Below, piece by piece: positions 38,208 to 50,904 of a DNA stretch of 64,000 bases. A program made the position numbers and the translations under genes. The stretch covers positions 124,001 to 188,000 of the forward strand of contig NZ_NNRJ01000019.1 in assembly GCF_002252445.1 (NCBI RefSeq). Direction: 5' to 3'. Each line of letters opens with the position of its first letter. The first letter of the stretch is position 1. The DNA is from Brucella thiophenivorans. Lineage in GTDB: Bacteria > Pseudomonadota > Alphaproteobacteria > Rhizobiales > Rhizobiaceae. Under the pieces are notes generated by a model that saw nothing but the letters and a program-made list of their open reading frames with translations, did not search any database and was not told where the DNA came from.

Positions 38208-38944
38208 TGTCCGTTCGCCGTCTCGCAGATGATGCCGTTCAGCCGGCTGGTTTCGCTTTCAACGCAGACAACCAGAGCTGGGCGCACAAGACGATCGCAA
38301 AATACCCGGAAGGCCGTCAGCAGTCGGCTGTTATTCCATTGCTCATGCGTGCGCAGGAGCAGGATGGCTGGGTCACAAAAGCAGCTATCGAACATGTAGC
38401 AACCATGCTCGACATGCCGTTGATCCGCGTTCTGGAAGTTGCGACTTTCTATACGCAGTTCCAGCTCAAGCCAGTTGGCACGCGCGCGCACATTCAGGTT
38501 TGCGGCACCACGCCATGCATGTTGCGTGGTTCGGAAGCATTGATGGATGTTTGCCGTCATAAAATCCACCACGATCCTTTCGAGCTTAATGCTGAAGGTA
38601 CACTGTCGTGGGAAGAAGTTGAGTGTCAGGGCGCTTGCGTCAATGCGCCGATGGTCATGATCTTCAAGGATGCTTATGAAGACCTGACGCCTGAGCGTCT
38701 TGCTGAAATCATCGATACGTTTGAAGCAGGCAAGGGCGATACTGTTAAGCCGGGTCCACAGGATGGCCGTATCACGTCTGAACCAATGGGCGGATTGACG
38801 GCTCTGACTGAAGATCTGGACTATAAGCAGGTGGGTCTGGAAACCCGTAAGGCATCTGATGCCGCTGTTGCTAAAGCCAAGGCAGAAGCCGAAGCAAAGG
38901 CAAAGGCTGAAGCAGAAGCCGCAACCAAAGACGGAAGCAGGTGA
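38207..38944 (+). CDS. nuoE: NADH-quinone oxidoreductase subunit E
   Basis: NuoE (245 residues) carries the [2Fe-2S] cluster N1a of the NADH module. The ligand pattern is seen in VCGTTPCMLRG and ECQGACVNAPM. Beyond the conserved domain (about residue 165) lies a tail of about 80 residues that ends in an Ala/Lys/Glu-rich stretch (AKAEAEAKAKAEAEAA), low in complexity and probably helical. Such tails are known in alphaproteobacterial NuoE. It starts at the nuoD stop. Confidence 0.97.
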   Translation: MSVRRLADDAVQPAGFAFNADNQSWAHKTIAKYPEGRQQSAVIPLLMRAQEQDGWVTKAAIEHVATMLDMPLIRVLEVATFYTQFQLKPVGTRAHIQVCGTTPCMLRGSEALMDVCRHKIHHDPFELNAEGTLSWEEVECQGACVNAPMVMIFKDAYEDLTPERLAEIIDTFEAGKGDTVKPGPQDGRITSEPMGGLTALTEDLDYKQVGLETRKASDAAVAKAKAEAEAKAKAEAEAATKDGSR

Positions 38945-38947
38945 GAC

Positions 38948-40255
38948 ATGCTGGCTGATAAAGATCGCATCTTCACCAATATCTATGGCTTTAAGGACCA
39001 GTCGCTGAAAGGCGCCATGTCGCGTGGCCATTGGGATAACACCAAGGGCTTTGTCGAAAAGGGCCGCGATTGGATCATCAACGAAATGAAGGCTTCGAAC
39101 CTTCGTGGACGTGGTGGTGCTGGCTTCCCGACTGGCCTCAAATGGTCGTTCATGCCGAAGGAAGTGACGGATCGTCCGCATTACCTCGTCGTGAATGCCG
39201 ATGAATCAGAGCCAGGCACCTGTAAGGACCGCGAAATTCTGCGCCACGATCCGCATACGCTGATCGAAGGCTGCGTGATCGCCGGTTGTGCTATGAGTGC
39301 GCACACTGCTTACATCTATCTGCGCGGCGAATTCATGCGTGAGCGTGAAGCACTGCAGGCAGCGATTGATGAGTGCTATGATGCTGGCCTTCTGGGCAAG
39401 AACAATAAGTGCGGCTGGGATATGGATATTTTCCTCCATCACGGCGCCGGCGCTTATATCTGCGGCGAAGAAACCGCTTTGCTTGAAAGCCTTGAAGGTA
39501 AGAAGGGCCAGCCACGTCTGAAGCCTCCTTTCCCTGCGAATATGGGTCTCTATGGCTGCCCGACGACTGTTAACAACGTTGAATCGATTGCTGTTGCTCC
39601 GACCATTCTGCGTCGTGGCGGTGCATGGTTCTCGTCGATTGGTCGTCCGAATAATGTCGGCACAAAGCTGTTTCAGATTTCTGGTCATGTGAACACGCCT
39701 TGTACAGTTGAAGAAAGCCTCGGCATCACATTCCGCGAGCTGATCGAAAAGCACGGCGGCGGTATCCGTGGTGGCTGGGACAATCTGCTTGGTGTTATTC
39801 CCGGCGGCGCATCTTGCCCGATCATCAAGGGCGAAGACATGATGGATGCCATCATGGACTTTGACGGTATGCGCGAAAAGAAATCTTCGTTCGGCACCGG
39901 CGGCGTGATCGTCATGGACAAGTCCACGGACGTGATTAAGGCAATTGCTCGTCTCGCAGCCTTCTTCAAGCATGAAAGCTGCGGCCAGTGCACGCCTTGT
40001 CGTGAAGGCACGGGCTGGATGTGGCGCGTCATGGAACGCATGGTCAAGGGTAACGCGCAGAAGCGCGAGATCGACATGCTTCTCGACGTAACCAAGCAGA
40101 TTGAAGGTCACACGATCTGCGCGCTTGGTGATGCTGCTGCATGGCCTATTCAGGGCCTGATCCGCAATTTCCGTCCGGAAATTGAGAAGCGTATTGATGA
40201 TTACACACGCAACGCCGTTCAGAGCCGCAATACCCGTCTGGAAGCAGCGGAATAA
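38948..40255 (+). CDS. nuoF: NADH-quinone oxidoreductase subunit F
   Basis: NuoF (435 residues) binds NADH, FMN and cluster N3. The sites are [17 protein letters not shown] (NADH), [12 protein letters not shown] (FMN region), [19 protein letters not shown] and the cluster ligands [15 protein letters not shown] with a later Cys in HTICALGDA. It lies three bases after nuoE. Confidence 0.98.
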   Translation: MLADKDRIFTNIYGFKDQSLKGAMSRGHWDNTKGFVEKGRDWIINEMKASNLRGRGGAGFPTGLKWSFMPKEVTDRPHYLVVNADESEPGTCKDREILRHDPHTLIEGCVIAGCAMSAHTAYIYLRGEFMREREALQAAIDECYDAGLLGKNNKCGWDMDIFLHHGAGAYICGEETALLESLEGKKGQPRLKPPFPANMGLYGCPTTVNNVESIAVAPTILRRGGAWFSSIGRPNNVGTKLFQISGHVNTPCTVEESLGITFRELIEKHGGGIRGGWDNLLGVIPGGASCPIIKGEDMMDAIMDFDGMREKKSSFGTGGVIVMDKSTDVIKAIARLAAFFKHESCGQCTPCREGTGWMWRVMERMVKGNAQKREIDMLLDVTKQIEGHTICALGDAAAWPIQGLIRNFRPEIEKRIDDYTRNAVQSRNTRLEAAE

Positions 40256-40350
40256 GGCTTAGGCATTGTGTAGTGCAGTCCGCCTCCCATGGGCTGCAAG
40301 TGAGTTTGACATCTGGAAGATGCGGCAAGAGCCGCAGGTTTGGATAAGCG

Positions 40351-42435
40351 ATGGCAAATATTAAGGTAGACGGCACAGAGATCGAAGTACCCGATCACTA
40401 TACGCTCCTTCAGGCTGCCGAAGCCGCGGGGGCTGAAGTCCCGCGTTTTTGTTTCCACGAACGGCTTTCCATCGCTGGAAATTGCCGCATGTGCCTTGTT
40501 GAAGTGAAGGGTGGACCGCCAAAGCCGGCTGCATCCTGCGCTATGGGCGTTCGCGATCTGCGTCCGGGTCCTAATGGCGAAGCACCTGAAATTTTCACCA
40601 ACACGCCGATGGTCAAGAAGGCCCGCGAAGGCGTGATGGAATTCCTGCTCATCAACCATCCGCTCGATTGCCCGATTTGCGATCAGGCAGGTGAATGCGA
40701 TCTGCAGGATCAGGCAATGGCGTTTGGTACGGATGGCTCGCGCTATCGCGAAAACAAGCGTGCGGTTGAGAACAAATATATCGGCCCATTGGTCAAGACG
40801 GTAATGACACGCTGCATTCACTGCACGCGCTGCGTCCGCTTCACGACTGAAGTGGCTGGCATTTCCGAGCTCGGCCTTATCGGTCGCGGTGAAGATGCTG
40901 AAATCACCACTTATCTCGAACGCGCAATGACCTCGGAATTGCAGGGTAATGTCATCGACCTTTGCCCCGTCGGTGCGCTGACCTCGCGTCCTTATGAATT
41001 CCAGGCCCGTCCGTGGGAACTGAACAAGACGGAAACCATCGACGTGATGGATGCTGTCGGTTCGAACATCCGCGTTGATACCCGTGGCCGTGAAGTGATG
41101 CGCATCATGCCGCGCGTCAATGAACAGGTGAACGAAGAGTGGATTTCCGACAAGACCCGCTTCATTTGGGATGGTCTGCGCACGCAGCGCCTTGATCGCC
41201 CATATGTTCGCAAGGGTGGTCGTCTGGTTGCAGCTTCGTGGCCAGAAGCTTTCGCAGCAATCGCTGCCAAGGTTTCCGCTACTTCCGCTGACAAGATCGG
41301 CGCTGTCGCTGGCGATCTGGCCTCGGTTGAAGAACTCTATGCTCTGAAAAGCCTCATTGCATCGCTCGGCTCGAACAATATCGATAGCCGTCAGGACGGT
41401 GCGGCACTTGATCCAGCTTTGGGTCGTTCAAGCTATCTCTTTAACACAACGATCGAAGGCATTGAAAATGCTGACGCTCTTCTGATCATCGGCTCCAACC
41501 CACGCGTTGAAGCCGCTGTTCTGAACGCTCGTATTCGCAAGCGTCAGCGCATGGGCCATTTCCCGATCGCTCTAATCGGCGAACAGGCTGAACTGCGTTA
41601 CGATTACGAATATCTGGGTGCAGGTGCAGACACACTCGCAGCAGTTGCTTCGGGCAAGAACGCATTCCGCGACGTGCTGGCAAAGGCTGAACGTCCGCTG
41701 ATCATTGTTGGTCAGGGCGCGCTCACCGGCGAAAACGGTGCAGCAGTTCTCGCTCAAGCTGCAAAGCTTGCACAGGATGTTGGTGCAATCAACGCTGAGT
41801 GGAACGGTTTCTCGGTTCTTCACACTGCTGCTTCCCGCGTCGGTGCTCTTGATCTCGGCGTTGTTCCGGGTGAGGGCGGCAAGGCTGCTCGCGATATGTT
41901 GGGCAATCTTGATGTTGTGTTCTTGCTCGGTGCAGACGAACTCGACATGACAAACAAGGGCTCGAGCTTCGTTGTCTATATCGGCACACATGGCGATGCC
42001 GGTGCACATGCCGCTGACGTTATTCTTCCGGGTGCAGCCTATACCGAAAAGTCGGGCACATGGCTCAACACTGAGGGTCGCGTTCAGCTTGGCAACCGTG
42101 CTGGTTTTGCTCCGGGCGAAGCAAAGGAAGATTGGGCAATTCTGCGCGCTCTTTCCGACACGCTCGGTAAGCGTCTGCCGTTTGACAGCCTTTCGCAGCT
42201 TCGCGCTAAGCTCTATGCAGACTTCCCGCATATGATGGCGATTGACACGATTGCACCTGCAAATGCAGACGATCTGTCGGCGCTTGCAGCAAAAGCATCT
42301 ACCCTTTCTGGCGGCGCTGCGTTCGTTTCGCCGGTCAAGGACTTCTATCTGACGAACCCAATCGCGCGTGCTTCCGCTGTCATGGCCGAGTGCTCGGCGC
42401 TTGCGGCCGGCAGCTTCCAACAGGCAGCTGAGTAA
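40351..42435 (+). CDS. nuoG: NADH-quinone oxidoreductase subunit G
   Basis: NuoG (694 residues) carries several iron-sulfur clusters and a molybdopterin-oxidoreductase-like domain without cofactor. The ferredoxin-like N-terminus has [15 protein letters not shown], then [18 protein letters not shown], then [16 protein letters not shown]. The length is normal for this group. It follows nuoF after 95 bases without an obvious separate promoter. Confidence 0.98.
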   Translation: MANIKVDGTEIEVPDHYTLLQAAEAAGAEVPRFCFHERLSIAGNCRMCLVEVKGGPPKPAASCAMGVRDLRPGPNGEAPEIFTNTPMVKKAREGVMEFLLINHPLDCPICDQAGECDLQDQAMAFGTDGSRYRENKRAVENKYIGPLVKTVMTRCIHCTRCVRFTTEVAGISELGLIGRGEDAEITTYLERAMTSELQGNVIDLCPVGALTSRPYEFQARPWELNKTETIDVMDAVGSNIRVDTRGREVMRIMPRVNEQVNEEWISDKTRFIWDGLRTQRLDRPYVRKGGRLVAASWPEAFAAIAAKVSATSADKIGAVAGDLASVEELYALKSLIASLGSNNIDSRQDGAALDPALGRSSYLFNTTIEGIENADALLIIGSNPRVEAAVLNARIRKRQRMGHFPIALIGEQAELRYDYEYLGAGADTLAAVASGKNAFRDVLAKAERPLIIVGQGALTGENGAAVLAQAAKLAQDVGAINAEWNGFSVLHTAASRVGALDLGVVPGEGGKAARDMLGNLDVVFLLGADELDMTNKGSSFVVYIGTHGDAGAHAADVILPGAAYTEKSGTWLNTEGRVQLGNRAGFAPGEAKEDWAILRALSDTLGKRLPFDSLSQLRAKLYADFPHMMAIDTIAPANADDLSALAAKASTLSGGAAFVSPVKDFYLTNPIARASAVMAECSALAAGSFQQAAE

Positions 42436-42454
42436 GCGAGAGAGAGACGGAATA

Positions 42455-43498
42455 ATGGACGGAATTTTTGCAGCTTACGTCTTGCCCGCGCTGATCATAG
42501 CGCTGAAGTCGGTCGTTCTGCTTGTCGTATTGCTGATCGTCGTGGCTTACCTGCTTTATGCGGATCGTAAGATCTGGGCAGCCGTGCAGCTTCGTCGTGG
42601 ACCAAACGTTGTTGGTCCTTGGGGTCTGTTTCAGGCTTTCGCCGATCTTTTGAAGTTCGTCGTTAAAGAGCCGATCATTCCTTCGGGCGCAAATAAGGGT
42701 GTGTTTCTTCTCGCGCCTTTCATTTCTGCGGTTCTGGCAATGGCAACGTGGGCAGTCATCCCGGTCAACGAAGGCTGGGCGATTGCAAACATCAATGTCG
42801 GCATTCTCTATATCTTCGCTATTTCTTCGCTTGAAGTTTACGGCGTGATCATGGGCGGCTGGGCTTCCAACTCGAAGTATCCATTCCTGGGTGCGCTTCG
42901 TTCGGCAGCGCAGATGGTCTCTTATGAAGTGTCGATCGGATTTGTAATTGTTACGGTTCTTCTGACTGTTGGCTCGCTCAATATGACAGACATCGTACTT
43001 TCGCAGAATACAGGTCTTGGCACATCGCTTGGTCTGCCTGCTTCGTTCCTCGACTGGAACTGGCTGGTTCTGTTCCCGATGTTCGTGATCTTCTTTATTT
43101 CGGCACTTGCTGAAACGAACCGTCCGCCATTCGATCTTGTCGAAGCTGAATCCGAACTCGTGGCCGGTCATATGATCGAATATTCGTCCACGCCGTTCCT
43201 TCTGTTCTTCCTCGGCGAATATGTGGCGATCACGCTGATGTGCGCCCTGATGACCACACTCTTCCTCGGCGGCTGGTTGCCTCCGGTTGACGTATGGTTC
43301 CTCAACTGGGTTCCGGGTATCATCTGGTTCATGCTCAAGCTCTGCATGTGCTTCTTCATGTTCGCCATGGTGAAGGCTTTTGTACCGCGTTACCGCTATG
43401 ACCAGCTGATGCGTCTGGGCTGGAAAGTGTTCCTGCCGATCTCGCTAGGTATGGTTGTTCTGACAGCGACCGTCATCAAAGTCTTTGATCTGGTATAA
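42455..43498 (+). CDS. nuoH: NADH-quinone oxidoreductase subunit H
   Basis: NuoH (347 residues, eight helices) links the peripheral and membrane arms and forms part of the quinone tunnel. [39 protein letters not shown] and [11 protein letters not shown] are conserved. ATG 42455 is chosen over upstream frames; the nuoG stop lies 19 bases before. Confidence 0.98.
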   Translation: MDGIFAAYVLPALIIALKSVVLLVVLLIVVAYLLYADRKIWAAVQLRRGPNVVGPWGLFQAFADLLKFVVKEPIIPSGANKGVFLLAPFISAVLAMATWAVIPVNEGWAIANINVGILYIFAISSLEVYGVIMGGWASNSKYPFLGALRSAAQMVSYEVSIGFVIVTVLLTVGSLNMTDIVLSQNTGLGTSLGLPASFLDWNWLVLFPMFVIFFISALAETNRPPFDLVEAESELVAGHMIEYSSTPFLLFFLGEYVAITLMCALMTTLFLGGWLPPVDVWFLNWVPGIIWFMLKLCMCFFMFAMVKAFVPRYRYDQLMRLGWKVFLPISLGMVVLTATVIKVFDLV

Positions 43499-43510
43499 GG
43501 AGAGAGAAAA

Positions 43511-44002
43511 ATGGCTTCATTCGCACAGGCCGCGAAATCCCTCCTTCTCAAGGAATTCGTTGCGGCTTTCTTCCTCTCCATGCGCCAGTTCTTCGCGCCA
43601 AAAGCGACGCTGAACTATCCGCATGAAAAGGGTCCAATTTCTCCACGTTTTCGTGGCGAACATGCGCTGCGCCGTTATCCCAACGGCGAAGAACGCTGCA
43701 TTGCTTGTAAGCTTTGCGAAGCGATCTGCCCGGCACAGGCGATCACCATTGAGGCGGGTCCACGCCGCAATGACGGTACGCGCCGCACGGTTCGTTACGA
43801 CATCGATATGGTGAAGTGCATCTATTGCGGTTTCTGTCAGGAAGCCTGTCCGGTGGATGCAATCGTTGAAGGTCCAAACTTCGAGTTTGCGACCGAAACC
43901 CGCGAAGAGCTTTACTATGACAAGGACAAGCTCCTTGCCAATGGTGATCGCTGGGAACGCGAAATTGCGCGCAACATCGCAATGGATGCGCCATATCGCT
44001 GA
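43511..44002 (+). CDS. nuoI: NADH-quinone oxidoreductase subunit I
   Basis: NuoI (163 residues) carries two [4Fe-4S] clusters (N6a and N6b) bound by [16 protein letters not shown] and [17 protein letters not shown] single amphipathic N-terminal segment contacts the membrane arm. It lies 12 bases after nuoH with GGAGAG upstream. Confidence 0.98.
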   Translation: MASFAQAAKSLLLKEFVAAFFLSMRQFFAPKATLNYPHEKGPISPRFRGEHALRRYPNGEERCIACKLCEAICPAQAITIEAGPRRNDGTRRTVRYDIDMVKCIYCGFCQEACPVDAIVEGPNFEFATETREELYYDKDKLLANGDRWEREIARNIAMDAPYR

Positions 44003-44010
44003 TTGGTTTT

Positions 44011-44029
44011 GCTGAAATGCTGTTTCAGC
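44011..44029 (+). other. Hairpin in the nuoI-nuoJ gap
   Basis: GCTGAAA (44011-44017) pairs with TTTCAGC (44023-44029) around a 5-base loop, just after nuoI in the largest gap (168 bases) of the nuo operon. It may stabilise or process the mRNA. No T-run follows. Confidence 0.4.
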
Positions 44030-44170
44030 ATCCGGTTTGAAAAGCGGTAACAAGAAGGGGCGGCCCGTCTTGTTGCTGGAATTTAAGTTTCGCGATTATT
44101 CGCGGCAAACAAAGACTAAAGCGGATAAAGCAATCAGGCTTTGTCCACGGAAAGGTGTTGGGGGATCCCC

Positions 44171-44788
44171 ATGCTGACAGGTATTGCGGCAGCGTTCTTC
44201 TATCTGTTCGCCTTTATCATGATCGCCAGTGCGTTCATGGTGATTGCGGCACGCAACCCCGTGCATTCGGTGCTGTTTCTCATCCTCGCTTTCTTCAATG
44301 CAGCGGCGCTGTTTTTGCTGACGGGGGCCGAGTTCCTCGCCATGATCCTGCTCGTCGTTTATGTCGGTGCTGTGGCGGTTCTCTTCCTCTTCGTCGTGAT
44401 GATGCTGGATGTTGACTTCTCGGAATTGAAGCGCGGTGCGCTGCAATATGCGCCGGTCGGTGCTCTGGTTGGTTTGATCCTGCTGGGCGAGCTGATTGTT
44501 GTTTTCGCGGGTTCGATGTTCACGCCAAAGCTGGGGCAGGGCGCTATGCCGATCCCTGACGTTGCGGAACGCACCAACACTGCTGCCCTTGGCGACATTC
44601 TTTACACTGACTTTGTCTTCCACTTCCAGATCGCTGGATTGGTCCTTCTGGTCGCCATGATCGGTGCGATTGTTCTGACGCTGCGTCACAAGCCGAATGT
44701 GAAGCGCCAGTCGATTTCGGATCAGGTTGCTCGTACGCCTGAAACGGCGATCGAGATCAAGCAGGTCGAAACAGGCAAGGGCATCTAA
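44171..44788 (+). CDS. nuoJ: NADH-quinone oxidoreductase subunit J
   Basis: NuoJ (205 residues, five helices) is a membrane subunit. [20 protein letters not shown] and [20 protein letters not shown] are diagnostic. The start is ATG 44171; a frame start at 44141 is less likely. nuoK follows after ten bases. Confidence 0.97.
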   Translation: MLTGIAAAFFYLFAFIMIASAFMVIAARNPVHSVLFLILAFFNAAALFLLTGAEFLAMILLVVYVGAVAVLFLFVVMMLDVDFSELKRGALQYAPVGALVGLILLGELIVVFAGSMFTPKLGQGAMPIPDVAERTNTAALGDILYTDFVFHFQIAGLVLLVAMIGAIVLTLRHKPNVKRQSISDQVARTPETAIEIKQVETGKGI

Positions 44789-44798
44789 GGAAAAGAAT

Positions 44799-45107
44799 AT
44801 GGAAATCGGTATTTCTCATTATCTGACCGTATCAGCCATCCTGTTCACCCTTGGCGTTTTCGGTATCTTCTTAAACCGCAAAAACGTCATCGTTATCCTG
44901 ATGTCTGTCGAATTGATCCTTCTCTCGGTCAATCTCAATTTTGTGGCGTTTTCTTCTGTGCTTGGCGATATGGTCGGGCAGGTTTTCGCGCTGTTCGTTC
45001 TGACTGTTGCGGCTGCGGAAGCAGCTATCGGTCTCGCAATCCTCGTTGTTTTCTTCCGTAATCGCGGTTCTATCGCGGTGGAAGACGTCAATGTTATGAA
45101 AGGTTGA
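44799..45107 (+). CDS. nuoK: NADH-quinone oxidoreductase subunit K
   Basis: NuoK (102 residues, three helices) holds conserved membrane Glu residues for proton movement ([19 protein letters not shown] and [14 protein letters not shown]). ATG 44799 follows AAGGAAAAG. The longer frame from 44727 overlaps nuoJ and is rejected. Confidence 0.98.
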   Translation: MEIGISHYLTVSAILFTLGVFGIFLNRKNVIVILMSVELILLSVNLNFVAFSSVLGDMVGQVFALFVLTVAAAEAAIGLAILVVFFRNRGSIAVEDVNVMKG

Positions 45108-45114
45108 CGGGCAA

Positions 45115-47109
45115 ATGCTCTATAACGCGATCGTCTTCCTTCCGCTTATTGGCTTTCTTATTGCCGGACTTTTCGGCAATAAGATCGGTGCCAAGGCGAG
45201 TGAATATGTGACTTCCGGCCTGATGGTGATCGTTGCGATCCTGTCATGGGTCGTGTTCTTCAAGATCCCGCTCGGCCACGATGCCGAAACGGTTCGTATC
45301 CCTGTGCTTCACTGGGTTACATCTGGTTCGCTGTCGTTTGATTGGGCTTTGCGCGTTGATACGCTGACGGGCGTTATGCTTGTCGTGGTCAACTCGGTGT
45401 CGGCGCTGGTGCATATCTATTCGATTGGATACATGCATCACGATCCGCATCGTCCGCGCTTCTTCGCTTATCTTTCGCTCTTCACCTTTGCCATGCTTAT
45501 GCTGGTTACATCGGACAACCTGATCCAGATGTTCTTCGGCTGGGAAGGCGTTGGTCTCGCTTCTTACCTTCTGATTGGTTTCTGGTATCAGAAGCCTTCG
45601 GCGAATGCCGCCGCGATGAAAGCTTTCGTTGTCAACCGCGTTGGTGACTTTGGTTTCCTGCTTGGTATCTTTGGTCTGTTCGCGCTGTTCCAGACGGTTG
45701 ACTACAACACGCTCTTTGCAGCCGCCGCAAACTACCTGCCAGCAGAAGGCGCTGCCGATACTGGTGCAGTTGTGCTCAACTTCCTTGGCTATGAACTGCA
45801 CAAAGAAACCGCTCTGACGGTCGTCTGCCTGCTCTTGTTCATGGGCGCGATGGGTAAGTCGGCGCAGTTCCTACTGCACACATGGTTGCCTGACGCGATG
45901 GAAGGCCCGACACCTGTTTCCGCACTTATTCACGCGGCAACCATGGTGACCGCGGGTGTGTTCCTGGTTGCGCGCATGTCGCCAATTTTCGAACTCTCGC
46001 ACACCGCACTTCTTATCGTGACGATCATTGGTGCCACGACAGCATTCTTTGCTGCAACAATTGCTTTGGTTCAAAACGACATCAAGCGCGTTATCGCATA
46101 CTCGACCTGTTCGCAGCTCGGTTACATGTTTGCGGCTCTGGGTGTCGGCGCTTATGGTGCTGCTGTATTCCACCTTTTCACGCACGCTTTCTTCAAGGCG
46201 CTTCTGTTCCTTTGCGCAGGCTCGGTTATCCACGCCGTTTCTGACGAACAGGATATGCGTCGCATGGGTGGCCTGCGTAAGCTGATCCCTATCACCTACT
46301 GGATGATGATGATCGGTACTGTTGCAATTACAGGTCTCGGCGTTCCGGGCACGATCATCGGTACTGCTGGCTTCTTCTCGAAAGATGCCATCATCGAGTC
46401 GGTTTTCGCATCGCACAGCCTTGCTTCGGGTTATGCCTTCACGCTTCTGGTTGTTGCGGCTCTGTTCACGAGCTTCTACTCATGGCGCCTGATTTTCATG
46501 ACCTTCTATGGCAAGCCACGCGCTTCCGCTGAAGTTATGCATCACGTTCATGAATCGCCTCCGGTTATGCTCGTACCGCTGTTGATCCTTGCTGTCGGCG
46601 CACTGTTTGCAGGTGTCGTGTTCAAGGAATACTTCTTCGGCCACGAATATGCTGAATTCTGGAAGGGTGCGCTCTACACGTTGCCAACCAACGAAATCCT
46701 GGAACATTATCACCATGTTCCGCTGTGGGTTAAGTTGTCGCCGTTCATCGCTATGCTGATCGGTCTGGTGACGGCATGGATCTTCTACATCCGTGCACCA
46801 CACATCCCGAAGGCACTCGCAGAGCGTCATCGTGGTCTGTACCAGTTCCTTCTCAACAAATGGTACTTTGACGAGCTTTATGACTTGATCTTCGTTCGCC
46901 CTGCACGTTGGCTCGGCCGCTTCTTCTGGAAGGTTGGCGACGGCAAGATTATCGACGGGTACGGTCCTAATGGTGTTGCAGCACGCGTTCTTGATGTTAC
47001 AGATCGCGTTGTGAAGATGCAGTCAGGTTACCTTTATCATTACGCATTCGCGATGCTTATCGGCGTCGCCGCGCTCGTCACCTGGATGATGCTCGGGAGC
47101 TCTTTCTGA
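45115..47109 (+). CDS. nuoL: NADH-quinone oxidoreductase subunit L
   Basis: NuoL (664 residues) is the distal antiporter-like proton pump with the long lateral helix. [40 protein letters not shown] and [18 protein letters not shown] carry the key Glu, Lys and His residues. Its stop shares one base with the nuoM start. Confidence 0.98.
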   Translation: MLYNAIVFLPLIGFLIAGLFGNKIGAKASEYVTSGLMVIVAILSWVVFFKIPLGHDAETVRIPVLHWVTSGSLSFDWALRVDTLTGVMLVVVNSVSALVHIYSIGYMHHDPHRPRFFAYLSLFTFAMLMLVTSDNLIQMFFGWEGVGLASYLLIGFWYQKPSANAAAMKAFVVNRVGDFGFLLGIFGLFALFQTVDYNTLFAAAANYLPAEGAADTGAVVLNFLGYELHKETALTVVCLLLFMGAMGKSAQFLLHTWLPDAMEGPTPVSALIHAATMVTAGVFLVARMSPIFELSHTALLIVTIIGATTAFFAATIALVQNDIKRVIAYSTCSQLGYMFAALGVGAYGAAVFHLFTHAFFKALLFLCAGSVIHAVSDEQDMRRMGGLRKLIPITYWMMMIGTVAITGLGVPGTIIGTAGFFSKDAIIESVFASHSLASGYAFTLLVVAALFTSFYSWRLIFMTFYGKPRASAEVMHHVHESPPVMLVPLLILAVGALFAGVVFKEYFFGHEYAEFWKGALYTLPTNEILEHYHHVPLWVKLSPFIAMLIGLVTAWIFYIRAPHIPKALAERHRGLYQFLLNKWYFDELYDLIFVRPARWLGRFFWKVGDGKIIDGYGPNGVAARVLDVTDRVVKMQSGYLYHYAFAMLIGVAALVTWMMLGSSF

Positions 47110-48617
47110 TGACCGATTGGCCAATTCTTTCTACGGTCACATTCCTGCCGCTCGTCGGCGCCTTGTTGATCCTTCTCATCAAGGATGACAGCGAAGCCTC
47201 GCGTCGCAACATCAAGAATGTTGCGCTGCTGACCACGGTTTTCGTTTTCATTCTATCCCTGGTTATCTGGGCCGGATTTGATAATTCAAATCCCGGCTTC
47301 CAGATGGTCGAACAAGTCGGCTGGCTCGGTGGTGGTATTTCCTACCACATGGGCGTTGACGGCATTTCGATGCTGTTTGTCGTGCTGTCCGCTTTCCTGA
47401 TGCCGTTCTGCGTGCTGGCAAGCTGGCTGGCAATCGATAAGCGTGTCAAGGAATACATGATCGCGTTCCTTATTCTGGAAACGCTCATGATTGGTGTGTT
47501 CTGCGCGCTCGATCTGTTCCTTTTCTACGTGTTCTTTGAAGCAAGCCTTATTCCGATGTTCATCATCATCGGTGTCTGGGGTGGCAAGCGCCGCGTTTAC
47601 GCAAGCTTCAAGTTCTTCCTCTATACGCTGCTTGGCTCCGTATTGATGCTGATCGCGATTATGGCAATGTACTGGCAGGCCGGTACGCTTAATATCGTCG
47701 AACTGCTGGCATATGACTTCCCGGCAGGTATGCAAACGTGGCTATGGCTCGCATTCTTCGCCTCGTTCGCGGTAAAGATGCCAATGTGGCCAGTGCATAC
47801 GTGGTTGCCGGATGCGCACGTTGAAGCGCCGACAGCAGGCTCGGTCATTCTGGCCGGTATCCTTCTGAAGCTCGGTGGCTACGGCTTCCTGCGCTTCTCG
47901 CTGCCGATGTTCCCGCTGGCCTCTGCTGATTTCGCACCATTCGTCTTTGCACTTTCAGCAATTGCTATCGTCTACACCTCGCTTGTCGCGTTGGTGCAGG
48001 AAGACATCAAGAAGCTGATCGCTTATTCGTCGGTTGCGCACATGGGCTATGTGACCATGGGTATTTTTGCCGCCAACGAGCAGGGCGTACAGGGTGCAAT
48101 TTTCCAGATGCTCTCGCACGGTATTGTTTCGGGCGCACTCTTCCTTTGCGTCGGCGTGATCTATGATCGCATGCACACTCGTGAAATTTCGGCCTTTGGC
48201 GGTCTCGTAAACCGGATGCCGAAATACGCGGTCGCCTTCCTCATCCTGACGATGGCGAATGTCGGTCTTCCGGGTACGTCTGGCTTTATCGGCGAATTCC
48301 TCACGCTGTTCGGTGTCTTCCGCGTCAATACGTGGGTAGCGCTGTTCGCAACATCGGGTGTGATCCTGTCGGCAGCCTATGCGTTGTGGCTCTATCGCAA
48401 CGTGGTGTTTGGTGCGCTGACCAAGGAAAGCCTCAAGGGTATTCTCGATCTCACTCCGCGTGAGAAAGTGATCCTGTATCCGCTTGTAGCTCTCACCATC
48501 TTCTTCGGTGTGTACCCGGTTCCGGTCTTCGATGCGACCGCGAGCGCCGTGCATGCACTGGTCACCAATTATGACGCAGCGCTGGCAAATGCCGCTAGCG
48601 CTACGCTGGCGCAGTAA
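47109..48617 (+). CDS. nuoM: NADH-quinone oxidoreductase subunit M
   Basis: NuoM (502 residues, about fourteen helices) is the second antiporter-like pump. [40 protein letters not shown] and [13 protein letters not shown] are typical. It is read directly from the nuoL stop. Confidence 0.98.
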   Translation: MTDWPILSTVTFLPLVGALLILLIKDDSEASRRNIKNVALLTTVFVFILSLVIWAGFDNSNPGFQMVEQVGWLGGGISYHMGVDGISMLFVVLSAFLMPFCVLASWLAIDKRVKEYMIAFLILETLMIGVFCALDLFLFYVFFEASLIPMFIIIGVWGGKRRVYASFKFFLYTLLGSVLMLIAIMAMYWQAGTLNIVELLAYDFPAGMQTWLWLAFFASFAVKMPMWPVHTWLPDAHVEAPTAGSVILAGILLKLGGYGFLRFSLPMFPLASADFAPFVFALSAIAIVYTSLVALVQEDIKKLIAYSSVAHMGYVTMGIFAANEQGVQGAIFQMLSHGIVSGALFLCVGVIYDRMHTREISAFGGLVNRMPKYAVAFLILTMANVGLPGTSGFIGEFLTLFGVFRVNTWVALFATSGVILSAAYALWLYRNVVFGALTKESLKGILDLTPREKVILYPLVALTIFFGVYPVPVFDATASAVHALVTNYDAALANAASATLAQ

Positions 48618-48634
48618 GTAAAGGCGTAGGCTTG

Positions 48635-50071
48635 ATGCAAACCGACCTGATTGCTTCCCTGTCTCTCGCAGCTCCCGAGGTTCTCCTCGCGCTGAGCGGA
48701 CTGGCATTGCTCATGATCGGCGTGTTCTCCGGAGAGCGCGCCTCAACCCTCGTCAATGGCCTTGCTGTTGCTGTTCTGATTGCAGCACTCGCACTCGTCG
48801 TTATCTTCCCACACAATGGCAGCGCCTTCGGCGGTGCTTTCGTCAACGATGCTTTTGCACGCTTTATGAAGGCACTGACGCTGATCGGCTCGATCGTGAC
48901 ACTCGTCATGTCTGTCGGTTTTGCGCGTGAAGAGAAATTCGACAAGTTCGAATTCCCTGTGCTGATCGTGCTTTCGACGCTCGGTATGCTCATTATGGTG
49001 TCGGCATCGAACATGCTGACACTCTATATGGGTCTCGAATTGCAGTCTTTGGCGCTTTATGTGCTTGCAGCCTTCAATCGTGACAGCGTTCGTTCGACAG
49101 AAGCTGGCCTGAAATACTTCGTTCTTGGCGCGCTTTCGTCCGGCATGCTGCTTTATGGTATCAGCCTTGTTTACGGCTATACCGGTCATATCGGCTTTGC
49201 AGAAATTGCCAGCGCCATTTCCGGTGGTGAGCGTCAGCTTGGCCTGGTGTTCGGTCTGGTTTTCATCTTGGCCGGTCTGTGCTTCAAGATTTCTGCCGTT
49301 CCGTTCCATATGTGGACGCCAGACGTTTATGAAGGTTCACCAACGCCAGTAACCGCGTTCTTTGCGGCCGCTCCTAAGATGGCTGCAATGGCGCTTATCG
49401 TTCGTGTTGTGGAAGGTGCATTTGCTCCTGTCACCCAAGACTGGCAGCAGATCATCACCTTTGTTGCAATCGCCTCGATGGTGCTGGGTGCATTTGCTGC
49501 AATCGGTCAGCGCAACATCAAGCGCCTGATGGCTTACTCGTCGATCAGCCATATGGGCTATGCCCTTGTTGGTCTGGCTGCCGGTACAGTTATCGGTGTT
49601 AAGGGCGTAGCTCTTTACATGGCAATCTATCTCGTCATGACGCTCGGTAGCTTTGCTTTCATTTTGTCCATGCGGACAAAGGAAGGCAATGTCGAGAAGA
49701 TCGAAGATCTTGCAGGACTGTCGCGCAGCAATCCAGTGATGGCCGTGATCATGACGATCATGCTGTTCTCGCTTGCTGGTATTCCGCCGCTCGCTGGCTT
49801 CTTCGGTAAGTGGTATACCTTCGTTGCAGCCGTTGAAGTGGGTCTTTATCCGCTAGCAATCATCGGTATCGTGGCTTCGGTTGTGGGTGCGTTCTACTAT
49901 CTGCGCATGATCAAGATCATGTGGTTCGATGAGCCGGTGACGACATTCGTTCCAGCAGCAATAGAGCTGCGTCTGGTTCTGCTCGCTTCGGGTGCATTCG
50001 TTCTTTTCTATGCGCTCATCGGCGGCTGGCTCGGCGGTTTGGCTGAAACAGCAGCCAAGACATTCTTCTGA
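48635..50071 (+). CDS. nuoN: NADH-quinone oxidoreductase subunit N
   Basis: NuoN (478 residues) is the third antiporter-like pump. [40 protein letters not shown] and [13 protein letters not shown] are diagnostic. ATG 48635 directly follows a TTG at 48632 that would add one residue. The gene ends eight bases before birA. Confidence 0.98.
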   Translation: MQTDLIASLSLAAPEVLLALSGLALLMIGVFSGERASTLVNGLAVAVLIAALALVVIFPHNGSAFGGAFVNDAFARFMKALTLIGSIVTLVMSVGFAREEKFDKFEFPVLIVLSTLGMLIMVSASNMLTLYMGLELQSLALYVLAAFNRDSVRSTEAGLKYFVLGALSSGMLLYGISLVYGYTGHIGFAEIASAISGGERQLGLVFGLVFILAGLCFKISAVPFHMWTPDVYEGSPTPVTAFFAAAPKMAAMALIVRVVEGAFAPVTQDWQQIITFVAIASMVLGAFAAIGQRNIKRLMAYSSISHMGYALVGLAAGTVIGVKGVALYMAIYLVMTLGSFAFILSMRTKEGNVEKIEDLAGLSRSNPVMAVIMTIMLFSLAGIPPLAGFFGKWYTFVAAVEVGLYPLAIIGIVASVVGAFYYLRMIKIMWFDEPVTTFVPAAIELRLVLLASGAFVLFYALIGGWLGGLAETAAKTFF

Positions 50072-50079
50072 GCAAGACA

Positions 50080-50904
50080 ATGAATAAGGCCGCAGGCGAA
50101 GACATGGGTTTCACGCTGGCCCCTGCGGCTTTATCTCAAGGTTACAGACTGGAAGCTTTTCCGGTCATCGGTTCCACCAATGCTGAGGCGCTTGATCGCG
50201 CCAGTGCAGGTGATGCCGGACATATCTGGTTCGTTTCTCCAAGACAGGAAAGCGGACGTGGGCGTCGTGGTCGCACATGGACCGCACCAGAGGGCAATCT
50301 TGCCGCGACGCTCCTACTTGTTGATCGTTTCGATCCCAAAATTGCCGCCACTTTAGGTTTTGTCGCAGGTCTTGCACTTGCCGATGCTGTCGATGCGGTT
50401 TTGCCGGAAGCCACTGCATCGCGCGTCAATGTTGCGCTTAAATGGCCCAATGATGTGCTGGTTGATGGTGCAAAACTCTCCGGCATTCTCCTCGAAACTA
50501 CTCTGCTGCCCGATGGTCGCTTTGGCCTTGCAGTTGGCATGGGCACAAATGTTGTAGCCTTCCCGGAAGGTCTGCCATATCCGGCAACATCTTTGCGCGG
50601 ACTTGGCGCACACACCGATGCTACAACGCTCTTTCTGGCGCTGTCGGATGCATGGTGCCATTATCATACGATGTGGGATCAGGGGCGGGGATTGGATGAA
50701 ATCCGTCTGCGCTGGCTCAAGCGTGCGCATGGTCTAGGTCAGGAAGTCGCAATGCGGCTCAATGGTAGGATTGTCGAGGGTGTGTTTGAAACAATCGATA
50801 GTGATTGCAGGCTTGTGATCCGGGAAGACGACGGAACACGCACGCCTGTGACAGCGGGTGACGTTTTCTTTGGCACCGCAGCCTCGATTAAATCCCAGCC
50901 CTGA
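50080..50904 (+). CDS. birA: Biotin--[acetyl-CoA-carboxylase] ligase
   Basis: BirA (274 residues) activates biotin with ATP and attaches it to carboxylase carrier proteins. The biotin-AMP loop GRGRRGRTW, EGNLAATLLL and KWPNDVLVDGAKLSGILLE are present. There is no N-terminal helix-turn-helix, so it is a plain ligase, not a repressor. ATG 50080 is used; ATG 50104 eight codons later is also possible. It ends the nuo transcript, a common order in this group. Confidence 0.95.
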   Translation: MNKAAGEDMGFTLAPAALSQGYRLEAFPVIGSTNAEALDRASAGDAGHIWFVSPRQESGRGRRGRTWTAPEGNLAATLLLVDRFDPKIAATLGFVAGLALADAVDAVLPEATASRVNVALKWPNDVLVDGAKLSGILLETTLLPDGRFGLAVGMGTNVVAFPEGLPYPATSLRGLGAHTDATTLFLALSDAWCHYHTMWDQGRGLDEIRLRWLKRAHGLGQEVAMRLNGRIVEGVFETIDSDCRLVIREDDGTRTPVTAGDVFFGTAASIKSQP

